Under the pieces are notes generated by a model. It was not told where the DNA came from. It saw nothing but the letters and a program-made list of their open reading frames with translations, and searched no databases. Both the position numbers and the translations under genes were made by a program. Positions 1-12,247 of a stretch of DNA of 64,000 nt are shown piece after piece. Location of the stretch: contig WPIO01000115.1 in NCBI GenBank assembly GCA_009760855.2, positions 226,001 through 290,000 on the forward strand, in the 5' to 3' direction. Positions within the stretch are counted from its first letter, which is position 1. The number at the start of each line of letters is the position of its first letter. Source of the DNA: Cristatella mucedo. Its lineage: Eukaryota; Bryozoa; Phylactolaemata; Cristatellidae.

Positions 1-547
1 CATCGCACTCCGTCTCACCGACCTGCACTGGCTCCCAGTCAAGCAGAGCATCGATTTCAAGGCTCTGCCACTCCCTTTTAGGTCCCTTCATTATATGGCT
101 CCAGCTTACCTTTCACATCGACTACCACACCAGGAGGCTATAAGCATCACACCACATGCTTTTCGGAATCTAACCGTTTACCTAACCCTCATATGAGCCT
201 CAAATCCTTTGGGGACCGGGCCTTCAGTTTGCATGCTCCCAAAGCCTAGAACTCACTCCCGACTTCTGTCATGATATCTCCTGACTTGACTGCATTTAAA
301 AAGTAACTAAAAACACCTATTTATCACAGCATAGTGGGTCCATTTGTGATGCGTCCTTTGTGTGCTTATGCATGCTGACACTGCATCCTGACCCTATGCA
401 TGTCTCCTCTAATCATGTTATGCCAGCTGTCATTAAGCATTTTACGACTAATCATTCGATCATGCTTCCTTTACAGCAAATGTAAAGTGCCTAGAAAGAG
501 CTTGCATTCTCTGAGGGCGCTATAACAACTGTATTAGTATTAAATTA
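1..547 (+). mobile_element. LINE-A (L2-like) 3' end, truncated by window edge
   Basis: Translation resembles the C-terminal tail of L2/CR1-type LINE proteins (a 'LHWLPVKQ' block, then 'LKSFGDRAF' and 'SPDLTAFK'-like blocks), but stops and frameshifts break it. The 3' untranslated part ends in the family hairpin at about 475-535 and a short AT tail. It is a dead copy whose 5' part lies outside the window. Confidence 0.85.
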
Positions 548-825
548 TTCTTAAGTGCTCAGACAAAAAGACATCAGCAGATATGATCGGACGGAAATCA
601 TGACTAGGCCAGCAACGATTTACAACGAGTAGGTACATCTTCTAACTCCCATGATTACTTGCTACAATCGACTTCGACTTTGGTGCCGCATCTGGAGCCA
701 AAACACACTTAGAACGATTGGAGCTTGGGAAACAGGACCGCTCTCTAAAAGTCCTGGATGTCATCCAGAAACAACGATACACGATACTAGCAGCACACGC
801 AAAGCGCATAGCTTAAAACCAAATG

Positions 826-857
826 CATTATTATTATTGTTATTATTATTATTATTG
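826..857. repeat. (TTA)n microsatellite
   Basis: Short TTA run with one interruption. It resembles a LINE-A tail but lacks the hairpin next to it. Confidence 0.8.
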
Positions 858-1550
858 GAAAACATAATAGATAAAAAGGCCGGTATCCCTATCAAACCAA
901 TTGCAATCAGTCACTGGTTAAAAAAATCCATAGAAATATGCTCAATGAGCAAACTTGGACCAATAAAAACCGCAAATGTAAAATTACCTGATAGAAGTCC
1001 ATTTTTTAAACAAACATTGACAAGTTTAAATATTGACGACAAGTGAAAGCGCATCCGATCAAAGAGAGTGCCCAGAGCCCAGTGCAAAGAATCCGGAGAT
1101 CGAACGCACACGTGCGTGTACACACACTCACACATGCAAGGAAACGTGCAATGCCAAAAGACTGGATGCTAGAGCCTACCTGCTCAGTTTCCGTGAACCG
1201 AGAAAAAATGCGACCCCAATCGCATAGGAGATCACATAAAGTGCGTCTGCAGCTACAACGGCAGACGAACGCATTAGTCAGGAAATCCACACAAAGGTTG
1301 CCGAAAATGCGGTGCACGACGGCAGTCGCAAATGCATGATAAAAGAATGGCCCATTCTGCCACCACCGACACTCTTCACGGTACTTCTCACCTTTCCTTC
1401 GACTTATCTTTTAGGTGGCGTTTGTTACAGCTAAAGAGCAGAAATTTGCCCTTGTCAAACTTGCAACAGACTGGGTGGGCACTAGACTTCAACCATTCAG
1501 TGGGCGTGGCGCTGAACCCATCACACCAGCCTGTCGTCTCGATGGCGCTT

Positions 1551-1592
1551 CTTCCTCGGTCACCGGAAGTTCTTCCTCGGTCACCGGAAGGT
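1551..1592. repeat. 21-bp direct tandem duplication
   Basis: Two adjacent copies of a unit beginning CTTCCTCGGTCACCGGAAG, differing only at the last bases. Confidence 0.85.
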
Positions 1593-1929
1593 GTGTAAGC
1601 ACAGGCCTAGGTCGACGGCACGCCGCCACACACCAAGTGATGGCTCACCGAGCCGCTTCCCGCAGCGGGTGCATCCCAGTGCCTACGAGAGCTGCATCGA
1701 GCAAGCCGTGAGAAAGCTGCTTGCACTGCAACTCCTAGGCTCCTAGGGTTCCTAGTCGGCATCCGTTCGATATGAGACCCCGTGGCGTATACTCAGTCAG
1801 GTCCCATCTCACCGGTCTTCATCTTACGAAGAAAACGAGCGATTTCTTCATCCGGCCAATACCTTGCCGGCGAAATGTTACAGCAACCGATGCCCTTTAT
1901 CCAGCTTGCTCTGCTACCACGTCTTCAAA

Positions 1930-1962
1930 CTTTGCATGGCAGCACACGGCTGCCATGCAAAG
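1930..1962. repeat. Perfect 14-bp inverted repeat with 5-base loop
   Basis: CTTTGCATGGCAGC at 1930-1943 is exactly complementary to 1949-1962, with loop acacg. No terminator-like T run or coding context explains it. Confidence 0.85.
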
Positions 1963-2293
1963 AATGCCTACTGCACAGCCTCGACAGGAACTACAATTCC
2001 CTAGCTACCAACAAGACCTGTTACAGCAGACAATGACCAAAAAATGTTCGGAGAATCTTGACCTTAAAACCATAGGGCAAGTGTGACGTCTCCATCACAG
2101 CGTGTTTTCTCGTCCTCACTGCGTGACATGAAATCTGGATGTCCTACTTGAAATGACTTTTGGCAAGATGACTGTATCAGCTCCATGGTCAAGTCTGCCT
2201 GACTCCAGCTAGCATTGCAAAAACTTCGAATCTGCTTAGGCAGCTAGGGTAATACAGCCAGGTTGGTTCATTTCATTCATTTGTGACACCCCT

Positions 2294-2381
2294 GCAGCAA
2301 ATGTAAAGCGCCTAGGAAGAGATTGAGTTCTCTGAGAGCGCTTTATCAAGTGCATTATTATTACTATTATCATTATTACTA
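2294..2381 (+). mobile_element. LINE-A 3' tail only
   Basis: Severely 5'-truncated copy: GCAGCAAATG, the hairpin arms around AGAGATTGAGTTCTCT, then an imperfect (ATT)n tail. Confidence 0.85.
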
Positions 2382-3658
2382 GACTTCCATAGCTCACTCC
2401 TCTGTAGGCCCACTTGCCAGGGCAAAAAGAGTTGGAGCTAGGCTTGCCACTCCTGCGGCAACTGCCACTCCTGCGCATGACTCGTCTGCGACCTGCGATT
2501 GGCTAGGCCGTCGAGCGGTGAAATCGACTTCAGGTCTCAGGCTGTCGTGCCACTCCTCTATTCTCGTGCTCCGGCCTACTTACCTACCTACCTACCCGGA
2601 CAACTATATCATTCGGCTGGCCATCGTACCAACCGATCCCCTCTGATTCCCTCGTTTAACTGCACGCGTAACCAACTCAAAGCGTTCGTGCCTTCACTGC
2701 CAGAGCTCCTAAAGCCTTGAACTCGCAACCGACCAACCGAGACCGCGGCTCCCAATCGGCTATTCATTAAAAAAAAAAGTAAAAACCCACTAACTCCCTG
2801 CTCTGTCCCTGTAAATTGTGCTTTCTTCGACAATGCGAGCAGAAATTGAGCATTTTATTCCTAAACAACCGATGTCCTTCAATTGCAGCAAATGCAAAGT
2901 GTCTAAACGAGAGACTTGGGACACTAAACAAAATTGTTATCCCTGTCATTAATATTACATGCAGAGTCCGGATTACTTTCTTTCGAAATGCAGTCAATGT
3001 AATCGATGCAAAGACTCGGTGGTTGTGTGCAGAAGGCCACAATGAAATTCAGCCTACTTACTTAAGCTGTGCTATGGATAAGGCAATATTATTTACTGTT
3101 CACCAACAGTGCGAACAGTTTCTCGATAAATTCTCGTGAAAATAATCGGTCGTCAGCAGGAAGCTCTCAAGAAGCCGGTTGTGAGCACTTGACAAAATAC
3201 TTTTGAAACTCAGTAAAACGCTGTTGCTTAATTGGCAGGCTGCAGTGTTCGGCTAGAGCAACCAGGAAAGGCAGGACTGAATGCTGCTACATTCCCTGTG
3301 CGATTTCCTTCGCACATGCACGGTAGCCTATTGAGTAGATTTCAAACGTTCTAGCAATTCTGCAAACAAGGGATTCTAGGAACGCTTTATCCCCCCAAAT
3401 TTAATACAGAAACTCGGGAGCTGAAGCATGTAAGGGGTCGCTTCACTGAGCACTCTTTGGCTCTAATCAAGGCCAGGCGCCCCGCCCCTGCAAGAAGCCG
3501 GATCCAAGAGTGGGGCATGAAGGTGCACAGCCTCAGCCACAGAGCTCTTTCTAGTCTCACTCCCAAAAAAACATGGTAGAAACAAACGGTGGAAACAAGG
3601 GGTAGAATCTTCTGGAAACTAACTCTGACCATGTGAGCAGCGTTGAACAGACTCCAGC

Positions 3659-3660
<2 letters not shown>
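2382..3660. other. No gene recognised
   Basis: About 2872-2935 carries a very decayed LINE-A-like tail (GCAGCAAATGCAAAG). A short (CTAC)n run sits near 2577-2597. Nothing else is identified. Confidence 0.45.
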
Positions 3661-4791
<1,131 letters not shown>

Positions 4792-5126
4792 ATAATAATA
4801 ATAATAATAATATTGCACTTGATAAAGCGCCCTCAGAGAACTTAATCTCTTTCTAGGCGCTTTACATTTGCTGCAAAATGATACGCAATAGAATAGTGAG
4901 TAAAATCATGCTTGAAAAACAAACAAAATGAATAACATGGTTAGGGGTTACATGCACTGGGTCAGCATGCAAATGTGGTTAGTGGCAGCATGAAGTGTCA
5001 GCACGCATAAGCACATCGAGGACGAATCACAAGGACCCACTAAATGCTGTCCTAAATAGATATGTTTTTAAGTTTCTTTTAAATGTGGTCAGGTCAGGGG
5101 ATGTTCTGATGCAGGTCGGGAGGGAT
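4792..5126 (-). mobile_element. LINE-A 3' UTR and end of coding region
   Basis: Reads, in the window orientation, from an (AAT)n tail through the hairpin into the 3' UTR and the last codons. Nearly identical to the copies starting at 15790 and 38716, so it is young. Similarity ends near GGGAGGGA, followed by unrelated sequence. Confidence 0.9.
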
Positions 5127-5202
5127 CCGGCCCTGAAGCACGGGCCGGCTCAGCAGCAATGAGTAGCCGAAGTAAGCCTGATGACTGGCTAACACGTGAG
5201 AG

Positions 5203-5324
<122 letters not shown>

Positions 5325-5330
5325 GAAGTT

Positions 5331-6543
5331 ATGTAATGTATCTCCGTCTGTAACTCCACAAAGCCATAAAGACTAAGTGATTGTTACACATGAGAGTTTT
5401 GTATAGCATACTTACAGCCTAAGCGACTTTCCGTACGCATTCGGTAGCCAACCCACTTCATCTCACGCAACAAAGAGGAAGTGGGAAGCATAGCAGAGTC
5501 TGGAGAGCATTTGAGGTAGTGAGTGGCATGGAAGTACAGCTCAGGACCGCTGGAAAGGATGCGCCATAATCGGTAGCAGGAGAGTAGTTGTCGTTGCGCA
5601 AGAATTATGGAAGCAGGTTCAACAGTCTAGGACCTGCAGAGCTGAAGCTTCTGTCACCAACGGTCGGTAAGCGGAGGAATGGAACAGCTAATTTATTGCC
5701 CATACTGGACTTAGGGGCACGAGGAGGCTGAAACTGGTGCAGTGGTTCAAATAGGTACGGAGAAGCCAAGCTGTGGCAGGCCTCGTGGGTTAGCGTAAGT
5801 AAGAACTTTGCTCTGTATCCGTTGCTCAACCGGCAGCATCCTAACTCTTTTGGCAAAGGAGACATGTGGTCAAACCTCTGGGACTTAAGAAATAAATAAA
5901 TCCTAGCTGATTAAACAGCCTCTTCTTGAATAGAGACAGAAGAGCCTTTATGGCTATCACCACTGCTTGCAGTGGCGATAAAGAATCACCCACCGCAGGA
6001 ATCGAACCCACGACCTCGGGACCGAGGTCATGAAAGCAACCGCCTTACCTAGTGTGCCATTACGGCTCACCAAAAACTAGCCTTGCAGTCATATTCATAG
6101 CCTGCTGCAGTGACCTAGTTGCTTTCTTTGGTAGCCCAGCCAATAGGGAATTACACAAATTAAGCCGAGACAGAACAAAGGAGCTAGTTTTGCAAGCCAC
6201 AGTGGAAGACAGCTCTTGATCGTAGACAGACGTGATGGCTAGCTGTAGAAGCAGTCTTCTGAATGAAGCTTTTAAAATTAGGGCAGCTGTTGAAAACGAC
6301 ACCTAAATTTCGAGCACAGGGTGATGGTCGCACAACAGCATCACCTATTAGAAGAGCAAAGCCTTTTAATCCAGCCACAGGCTTAGGGTGTCCTATGAGC
6401 AGCAGTTCGGTCGTACCGTCATTTAGATTCAAGAAGTTTGCCGACATCCAGGATCGACTGTCAGTAAGGTAAGCGATTAATTTATAGTGCTGCAAACTAA
6501 CTTCAAATCCTTTGAAGACGGTGCCTTCTGTTACTGTGCTCAT
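5331..6543 (-). mobile_element. LINE-B (L2/CR1-like) fragment split by a SINE
   Basis: Starts at the ATGTAATGT tail at 5331 and runs backward through the 3' hairpin and the C-terminal protein region ('LWNSLPQ', 'LNLCNSLLAGLPKKAT' blocks) into the post-palm part of reverse transcriptase ('SWMSANFLNLND'). A SINE S2 interrupts it at 5887-6069. Stops and frameshifts make it dead. Confidence 0.85.
5887..6069 (-). mobile_element. SINE S2 (tRNA-derived), inserted in LINE-B
   Basis: The reverse complement carries a tRNA-like head with A-box-like GCACTAGGTAAGG and B-box GGGTTCGATTCC, then the CCACTGC..GCAGTGG hairpin, the AGCC..GGCT hairpin and an AT-rich (TTTA) tail. LINE-B sequence resumes on the right (ccttgcagtcatattcatag). 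Confidence 0.88.
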
Positions 6544-6565
6544 CCCCCTTTACAGCTCACAAACG

Positions 6566-6633
6566 GCTGACATCACGTCATCTCCTGATTTGATAACAAT
6601 TAAAAAGGAGCTAAAACCTGCATGGTCCACACA
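6566..6633 (+). mobile_element. Small LINE-A fragment
   Basis: Weak match to the 'TSPDLTTFKKKLK' end of the LINE-A protein, next to the LINE-B copy and in opposite orientation. Confidence 0.45.
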
Positions 6634-7228
6634 GCCTTTGCTCTGAGTAACTTGTCCTTTTGTGTAGTTGAGCATTACAAAATTACGCCCGTCGCAACTA
6701 AGGGCAAGAGCGACATGCTTTTGCACACAGACAGACTTGTCTTTTTTCCTGTTTTTTCCTTGGTTGCCTCTGTATGATTGAGTGCATGCCACTGACAGAA
6801 GGTTACAGTAATCAGCTGCATGAGAGCTGCCTTGTAATGTGCGTTTGCATACCTTCGCCTAACTAGGCATGATACCTTGCTTTGCCATTAGCCATTGACG
6901 ATCACTTGTCTTGCTGCTAGTTGGCATGTGCATACCAATGGATGCAGATTGGGTTCTCTACGGGCTGAATACAAAAGTCACTACTGCTATTATTAGCAGT
7001 ATCGCTACGTGCATATCCTGGGTTGCCGGGCAAGAGCGATTGTATGCTAACTAACAGGAAGTTGCACTGGGCTCGGGTCTACAGTAACGAGTCACTTTTT
7101 CAACACGCCTCGGCCATTGACAGGATCAGCAAAGGCGCACTGCAGCTCGAGGCAGCGCCTTGCAAGTGGACATCTGGCCGTCGCCCGCGTGCCACGCAGC
7201 GGGCGCGGGTGCTCGCTGACGCGAATAC
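6634..7228. other. Intergenic or intron of the minus-strand gene
   Basis: No exon proven. On the minus strand near 6650-6700 there is an acceptor-like ...TGCCCTTAG followed by an open frame with Cys and an NYT sequon, but its phase does not match the end of the exon at 7229-7460. Confidence 0.35.
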
Positions 7229-7460
7229 CTTTTTCCTGCAGCGACCAGGCGGCGAGCTCGTCCTCATTCTGCACAGTCACGCCCAGGCACGACTCGCGGA
7301 ACGGATCCAGCGCAATGTCTGTCTGCTGGTAGCGCTGCCACGGCAGCAGAGCCACCCAGAAAAACTTCGATTGGCTATGCTTATAGCTGGCTTCCACGGC
7401 CGAGCGGTTGTTGCCTTCATAAACCTCGGTGTGATTAGCTTCCGGTGACAGAAACCGTGC
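7229..7460 (-). CDS. Exon 3 of unrecognised secreted/lumenal glycoprotein
   Basis: The minus strand has a good acceptor (...GAACGTTTGCAG) before 7460 and 77 open codons in phase 0, matching the phase-0 end of the upstream exon at 9318-9433. The product has two N-glycosylation sequons (NHT, NRS), an aromatic block 'SKFFWVALLPWQRYQQ' and a later 'DPFRESCLG' Cys, which fits an extracellular or lumenal domain. The 3' limit is uncertain. I used AAAAAG|GTATTC at 7229, a weak donor; without it the frame runs to a stop at 7092, adding 45 codons rich in Arg and Pro. I do not recognise the family. A LINE-B/LINE-A nest and other repeats lie in the preceding intron. Confidence 0.55.
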
Positions 7461-7724
7461 CTGCAAACGTTCAGGCTAAGCACTCACGCACAGGTCAGCA
7501 GACTACAGTCACACATCGGCATGGGTCAACACTTAGATCAGTGCCGTCCGCGGTATATGCATTAAGAGAGTGAGGGAACAACAGCACCAACAACCGGCAC
7601 TTGCCTAGCTGGGCACAGCCTCGGCAGCAACCAGAGAGGGAGGAGGGCAAAAATAGGGAAACCGTTAATATCAGTAGCGTTTGCTCAAAAGGTCTGACTT
7701 TGCTACCCACTACCACAATCCTTA

Positions 7725-8075
7725 TCCGAAAATTAATCTACAGCTGTCGACAGCAGCACATCCTTTCCAGCCGTCCTGAGCTGCTACTTCCATGTAGGCG
7801 CTTAGAAAGAGATTGAGTTCTCTGAGGGCGCTTTATCAAGTGTATTATTATTATTACTACTACTACTACTACTTACTTCTTCTTCGACTGAGCTCCTTAC
7901 TCAGCTATGCTTCTCACTTTCTCTATATTGTACGAGATGAAGTCTTTTGGCTACCATATGTGTGCCGTAAGCCACTTAGGCTTTAAGAGAGCTATAGTAA
8001 ACTCTCGAGCATAAAACCGGCTTAGTCCTTGTGGCTTTTCAGAGTTATACATGGAGATACATTACATGACGTTAC
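7725..8075 (+). mobile_element. LINE-B 3' end with LINE-A tail inserted
   Basis: LINE-B sequence ('CCTGAGCTGCTACTTCCATG') runs to about 7794, is interrupted by a LINE-A tail (7795-7873), then resumes as 'CTATGCTTCTCACTTTCTCT' and continues to its terminal GATACATTACAT. A nested insertion in an old copy. Confidence 0.75.
7795..7873 (+). mobile_element. LINE-A tail nested in LINE-B
   Basis: Hairpin with AGAGATTGAGTTCTCT and GGGCGCTTT, followed by (ATT)n/(ACT)n. Only the last 80 bp of LINE-A are present. Confidence 0.8.
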
Positions 8076-9317
8076 ATTCCCGTAGAGATGGAGCAAGAGA
8101 AGAGACAGCAAGAGACACGCGAGCACGCGTGCACACATAAACACCGAGATAGAAAGACCGAGCAACAGGCATGAGAGACAGAAAAACTGGGGAATAGAGA
8201 GACTAGAAGAGAGGGTCAGGGACTAAGAGAGATGGAGATAACAGAAGAGCATGTAGAGAAACAGACAGAGACAGAAAAGGAAAGAGCGGGAGAGATATAG
8301 AGGGAGAGCTGAGGGAGGGGAAAAATGAAGAAGAGAGAGAGAGAGGCAGAGAGTAAAGGCTCTTCTCTGCATTTCTATTCATCGTCTCCTGCACTGAAGT
8401 AGGCAGCCCTAGCAGAGGCAGCTGTTATGAAAAGGCAGAGACAGTACAAGGCTAGAAGCTATTCCGTGTCACTCCACGGCCATTGGGTCACGGCTCAGGA
8501 CAGCGGGCAGACGATTGGGTCACGGCTTAGGACAGCGGGCAGGCGATAGTCGGCCACTTCATGCAACTAAACTACTGCTTGAGCAATGCATGAAACAACA
8601 TCCAAAACAAGACACCCCCAAAAGTATGCTGCCTGCTAGTCCATGGCAATGCATGGCAACCATTGCCAAAGTTTACAGGCCTGCAATACTCGCCTTACTG
8701 AATAGCATTAACAACTCGAGTGGTGATTACGAGAATGCAAACCACTAAACGAGCACAAAATCAACTGTTTAGATCACCAGCGTTCAACCACTTCCACACA
8801 GCTGCACTGGACCAACACCAGTTAGGAGCAAGCCCTGATAAAATGAGACTCGTCTTGCTGGCAGGCACACCTTAAAATGCATGCTGTTTGGGTTCTGCAT
8901 ACAATTTCGGTTACATCGATAAAAAACCAGCAAAGCAATGTTACCCTGCCAGAAAAAAGGGATTCGGCATTTCAAGTCAGTGAGTCTCATATGCACGTGG
9001 GCGGTCTGCATAGAGTTATAAGCAAGTACACGTACACACAAGCACAGTGCCTCTTAATTTCGGCTTTTATCCAAAAACGGCATCAGGGAACACAGAAAGC
9101 AAGGAAGCCCTGCAGAGAGACAAGGGGAGACAGAGATGAAGGGAGCTTGCATTACAGACAGACAGCCAGCCGGACGGACGCACGGACAGACAGACAGAGA
9201 TGCTAACAGCGTGGCAGAGAGGACAAGCCATTCGTTAACACAAGGAAGCAGCTGCCAACTCAATCCTACGACCCCTCAGAGGCAAGGCATCATCAAAGCA
9301 GCACCTGTCACACTCAC
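8076..9317. other. Probable intron of the minus-strand gene
   Basis: Includes a purine-rich GA/AGAG low-complexity block at about 8085-8360 and a (GACA)-like stretch at 9155-9200. No exon recognised. Confidence 0.4.
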
Positions 9318-9433
9318 CGAGACTCTTTTGAATGACTTGAGCAAGCTCTTTGCCTCGCCCGATCTGCAGCATGTGACCAGTTTTTCGTGCTCCTGTGACC
9401 GCAAGCACTCTTGATTTTGATTGCCCATCGAGG
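9318..9433 (-). CDS. Exon 2 of unrecognised secreted/lumenal glycoprotein
   Basis: On the minus strand a pyrimidine-rich acceptor (CGTTCTTTCCTTCCAG) ends before 9433 and a near-perfect donor (CTCG|GTGAGT) follows 9318. Entered in phase 1 from the signal-peptide exon at 10359-10434, its 116 nt are fully open and end in phase 0, as the exon at 7229-7460 requires. The segment is polar and has three Cys ('NQECLRSQ', 'LVTCCRSGEAKS'). A second open frame exists in this exon ('VLAVTGARKTGHMLQIG'), so the assignment rests on phase agreement with both neighbours. Confidence 0.55.
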
Positions 9434-9919
9434 CTGGAAGGAAAGAACGACGGCATCGCTACGGTTAACGAACACGAGTGACAAACGCTACGGCGGCCAA
9501 TTGTGGGATTACGATCCGTGCGACTAGCTACTAGGTCGCAGTTCCTAGAGTGCCGGTGCACGCCCTGTCAACCGCAAGCTGCTGGTTCCGGAGAGGCCAG
9601 CATCCGTCACCGAAGCAGCACTTTCGAATTAATCCAGAAATAGGAAATCTCAGCAGGCTGATTCGGCTTGGAATCACCTTCATGACAACAAACCGGTTTC
9701 GGCTCATTCTAGCTCAAGCCGCACTCGAAATTTTTCGCTCGGCATCACTCAGGATATCACCGCCTTCCAGCCGCACGCGGGGCGGCGGTGGCTAGCGGAG
9801 AACATATGCACAAGCCAGCCAGCTGCAGACGGCCGCTGCTGCAAGGGCTCGCTTATCTTTGCGAGGTTCTCATCTCCTGGCACGATCGATCGAACGAAAG
9901 TTTTGCTGCAAAATGGTAA

Positions 9920-10016
9920 ACCTTTGCAGCAAATGTAAAGCGCCAAGAAACAGATTGAGTTCTCTGAGGACGCTTTATCAAGTGCATTATTATAACTATT
10001 ATTATCATTATTATTA
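9920..10016 (+). mobile_element. LINE-A 3' tail only
   Basis: CCTTTGCAGCAAATG, hairpin, then imperfect (ATT)n. It lies in intron 1 of the minus-strand gene, in antisense orientation. Confidence 0.85.
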
Positions 10017-10358
10017 AACCCTACTCGGCGGAACGGCTGCCGGCCTCCGGTATCGAACATGGAACGCCGGCCACCGGGCAACATTCTGTCCGTTCGCAAC
10101 GCATTCTGGGGGGGGGAGCTAATGAGCTTCATAGGTTGCGAAAGCTAAATCCAATTCAAGCACTCATTCTTCGGCACTCCTTTTTTCACGCTCGATCGCA
10201 TCGATCGAAGCGCGCGCTCGGAACGCGCAACCGCAGTCTACCGCCGAAGCTCGCGAACTGCGGCCATGCCGGTTCCAGAACTGTAAGATCTGCCCGCGCG
10301 CTGCTGCAATTAAAATGGCCAAACTATGCTTCGCGTTTCAGATAATTGCGAACCTCAC

Positions 10359-10434
10359 CTTGAGCGAGTGCGCAGGTCAGCAGTAGCAAGGCAAACGCAA
10401 CGGAGCTAGCTTTCATTTTGAAAGCCGCCGGCAT
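10359..10434 (-). CDS. Exon 1 (signal peptide) of unrecognised secreted/lumenal protein
   Basis: Reading the minus strand from 10434 there are two in-frame ATGs (10434 and 10416). The second gives MKASSVAFALLLLTCALAQ, a textbook signal peptide with a basic start, a hydrophobic core and an A-L-A cleavage context. It is followed directly by a strong donor CAAG|GTGAGG at 10359, leaving phase 1. This matches the exon at 9318-9433. The first ATG would add MPAAFK. Upstream sequence is moderately GC- and CpG-rich, consistent with a nearby promoter. The family is not recognised. Confidence 0.65.
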
Positions 10435-10924
10435 GCTCGGGAGTTCGTTTCCTTGACCTTGAAAGCGACAAAAATGGAGCGGCTTCGCGCGCGTCGGTCG
10501 GCTTGGCGGCCAGCTGGGGGCAAGCTGACTAGATTATGCAAATACACCAAATTATAAGCAATAAAGCGAATAAGTGGTGCCAGATTCCTTGATCTGAAAT
10601 AGCAACGTAAAACTGTATCGCATACGTAAGAGCAAAAAGGGTTCGGAACACCTAGCAGCACGATGCATACAATTTTTCAGCTACACCTTCAAAGCAACAG
10701 TGGCTTTCGGCGCGCGATCGGCGTTTATTACACGGATGTATCTGAGTGGAAGGAGAGCGACGTAGCTACAGGAGCGGAACGTACGAGCGACTAGAATTGC
10801 GTAAATCGAAGCCCTGCGTAGTGCTGCGCTCAGAAACATTTCATTCGGGATTAAAGAGGCAGCACTCCACTGAAACTGCTCTCCTCCGTGTTACCAATGA
10901 ATAATATGCGGCAAAAATTATGAA
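10435..10924. other. Upstream region of the minus-strand gene
   Basis: No coding sequence recognised. The part next to the start is rich in CG dinucleotides (GCGCGCGTCGG near 10490) and may hold the promoter; no TATA box is convincing. Confidence 0.35.
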
Positions 10925-12240
10925 AATGTCATTGCCTTATCTCTCCTAGATCTATCAGATGCCTTTGACAACAGTGAACACGATGTCCTACTTGAACGAT
11001 AGAGAACATCGATTGGTCTGGCAGACATGGCACTGGCGTGGTTTCAATCGCACTTGTCTTATTGTATTCAATCCGCGTCGTGTGGGATCAGGTTTCGTCC
11101 ACGAGACCAGTCACCTGTGGCGTCCTCGGTCCCTTGCTGTTCTCCATCTTTACTCAACCTCTGGAAAAAGTGATTAGGCCCATGGAATAGGATACCAATT
11201 TTATGCTGACGATACTCAACTGTATTTGTCATTCAAACCGTCGGAATCTGCTGCAGAAACTGAAAAACTGAGTGCTTGCCTTGCCGACGTTCTATCCTGG
11301 ATGTATGTAATCTTCTTGAAACTAAATGACGATTAAACCGACCTACTGCTCATAGGACACCCTAAGCTTGTGGGTGGATCAAAAGGCGGCTCTTCTAATA
11401 GGTGACGCTGTCGTGCGACTATCGCAACGTGCTCAAAAATTGAGGTGTCATTTTCGACAGCTACCTCAATTTTAAAAGCTTCATTCAGAAGACTGCTTCT
11501 ACAGCAAGCCATCACGTCCGATCCCTATCCAAAATTAGGAGCTGTCCTCCACAGTGAATTGCAAAAAATTTAACTTGCTCCTTAATTCTGTCTCGGCTTA
11601 AATAGTGTAATTCCCTATTGCCTGGGCTACCAAAGAAAGCAACTAGGCCACTGCAGCTGACTATGAATATGGCTGCAAGGCTAATCTTCAAGTTCCAGAG
11701 GTTTGACCAAGCGTCTACTTTGCTAAAAGAGCTAGGATGGGTGCCGGTTGAACAACGGATACAGAGCAAAGTTCTTATGCTGACCCACAAGGCCCGCCAC
11801 GGCATGGCTCCTTCGTAGCTAGCTGAACTGACGCACCAGTTTCGGCCTCTTCGTGCCCTCAGGTCCTGTGTGGACAATAAATTAGTGTTCACTTCCTGCG
11901 CTTAAAGACCGTTGGTGACAGAAGCTTTAGCTCTGAAGGTCCAAGACTGAGGAACTCGCTTACGCAATTCTTATGCAACAACAACTATTCTGCTGCTGCC
12001 GACTATGGCTTATCCTTTTCAGCGGTCCTTAGCTACGTCTACCATGCCACTCACTATCTCAACTACTCTCACGACTCTGCTATGCTTCTCACTTTCTCTT
12101 TGTTGCGTGAGGTGGAGTCTGTTGGCTACCGCATGCGTGCCGAAAGCCGCTTAGGCTGTGAATGAGCTGTACAAAACCCTCCTGTGTAACACTCACATAG
12201 TCTGTATGGTTTTTTGGACTTACAGACAAAGATACATACT
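10925..12240 (+). mobile_element. LINE-B copy with reverse transcriptase remnants
   Basis: Contains RT motif A as 'LLDLSDAFDNSEHDVLLER' near 10945-11005 and the catalytic motif as 'YQFYADDTQLYLSF' near 11190-11235, then the LINE-B C-terminal blocks and 3' hairpin. Many stops and frameshifts; dead. It ends just upstream of the first possible exon of the small peptide gene. Confidence 0.85.
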
Positions 12241-12247
12241 TTCACGT

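Larger units (their letters stand above)
548..2293. other. No gene recognised
   Basis: Contains a (TTA)n run at 826-857, a 21-bp unit repeated twice at 1551-1592 and a perfect 14-bp hairpin at 1930-1962. Short open frames here have no recognisable domains. Confidence 0.5.

Noticed and set aside
6650-6792. Minus-strand frame with Cys and NYT sequon as a fourth exon of the glycoprotein gene
   Set aside because: Entry phase does not match the previous exon and the donor is poor.
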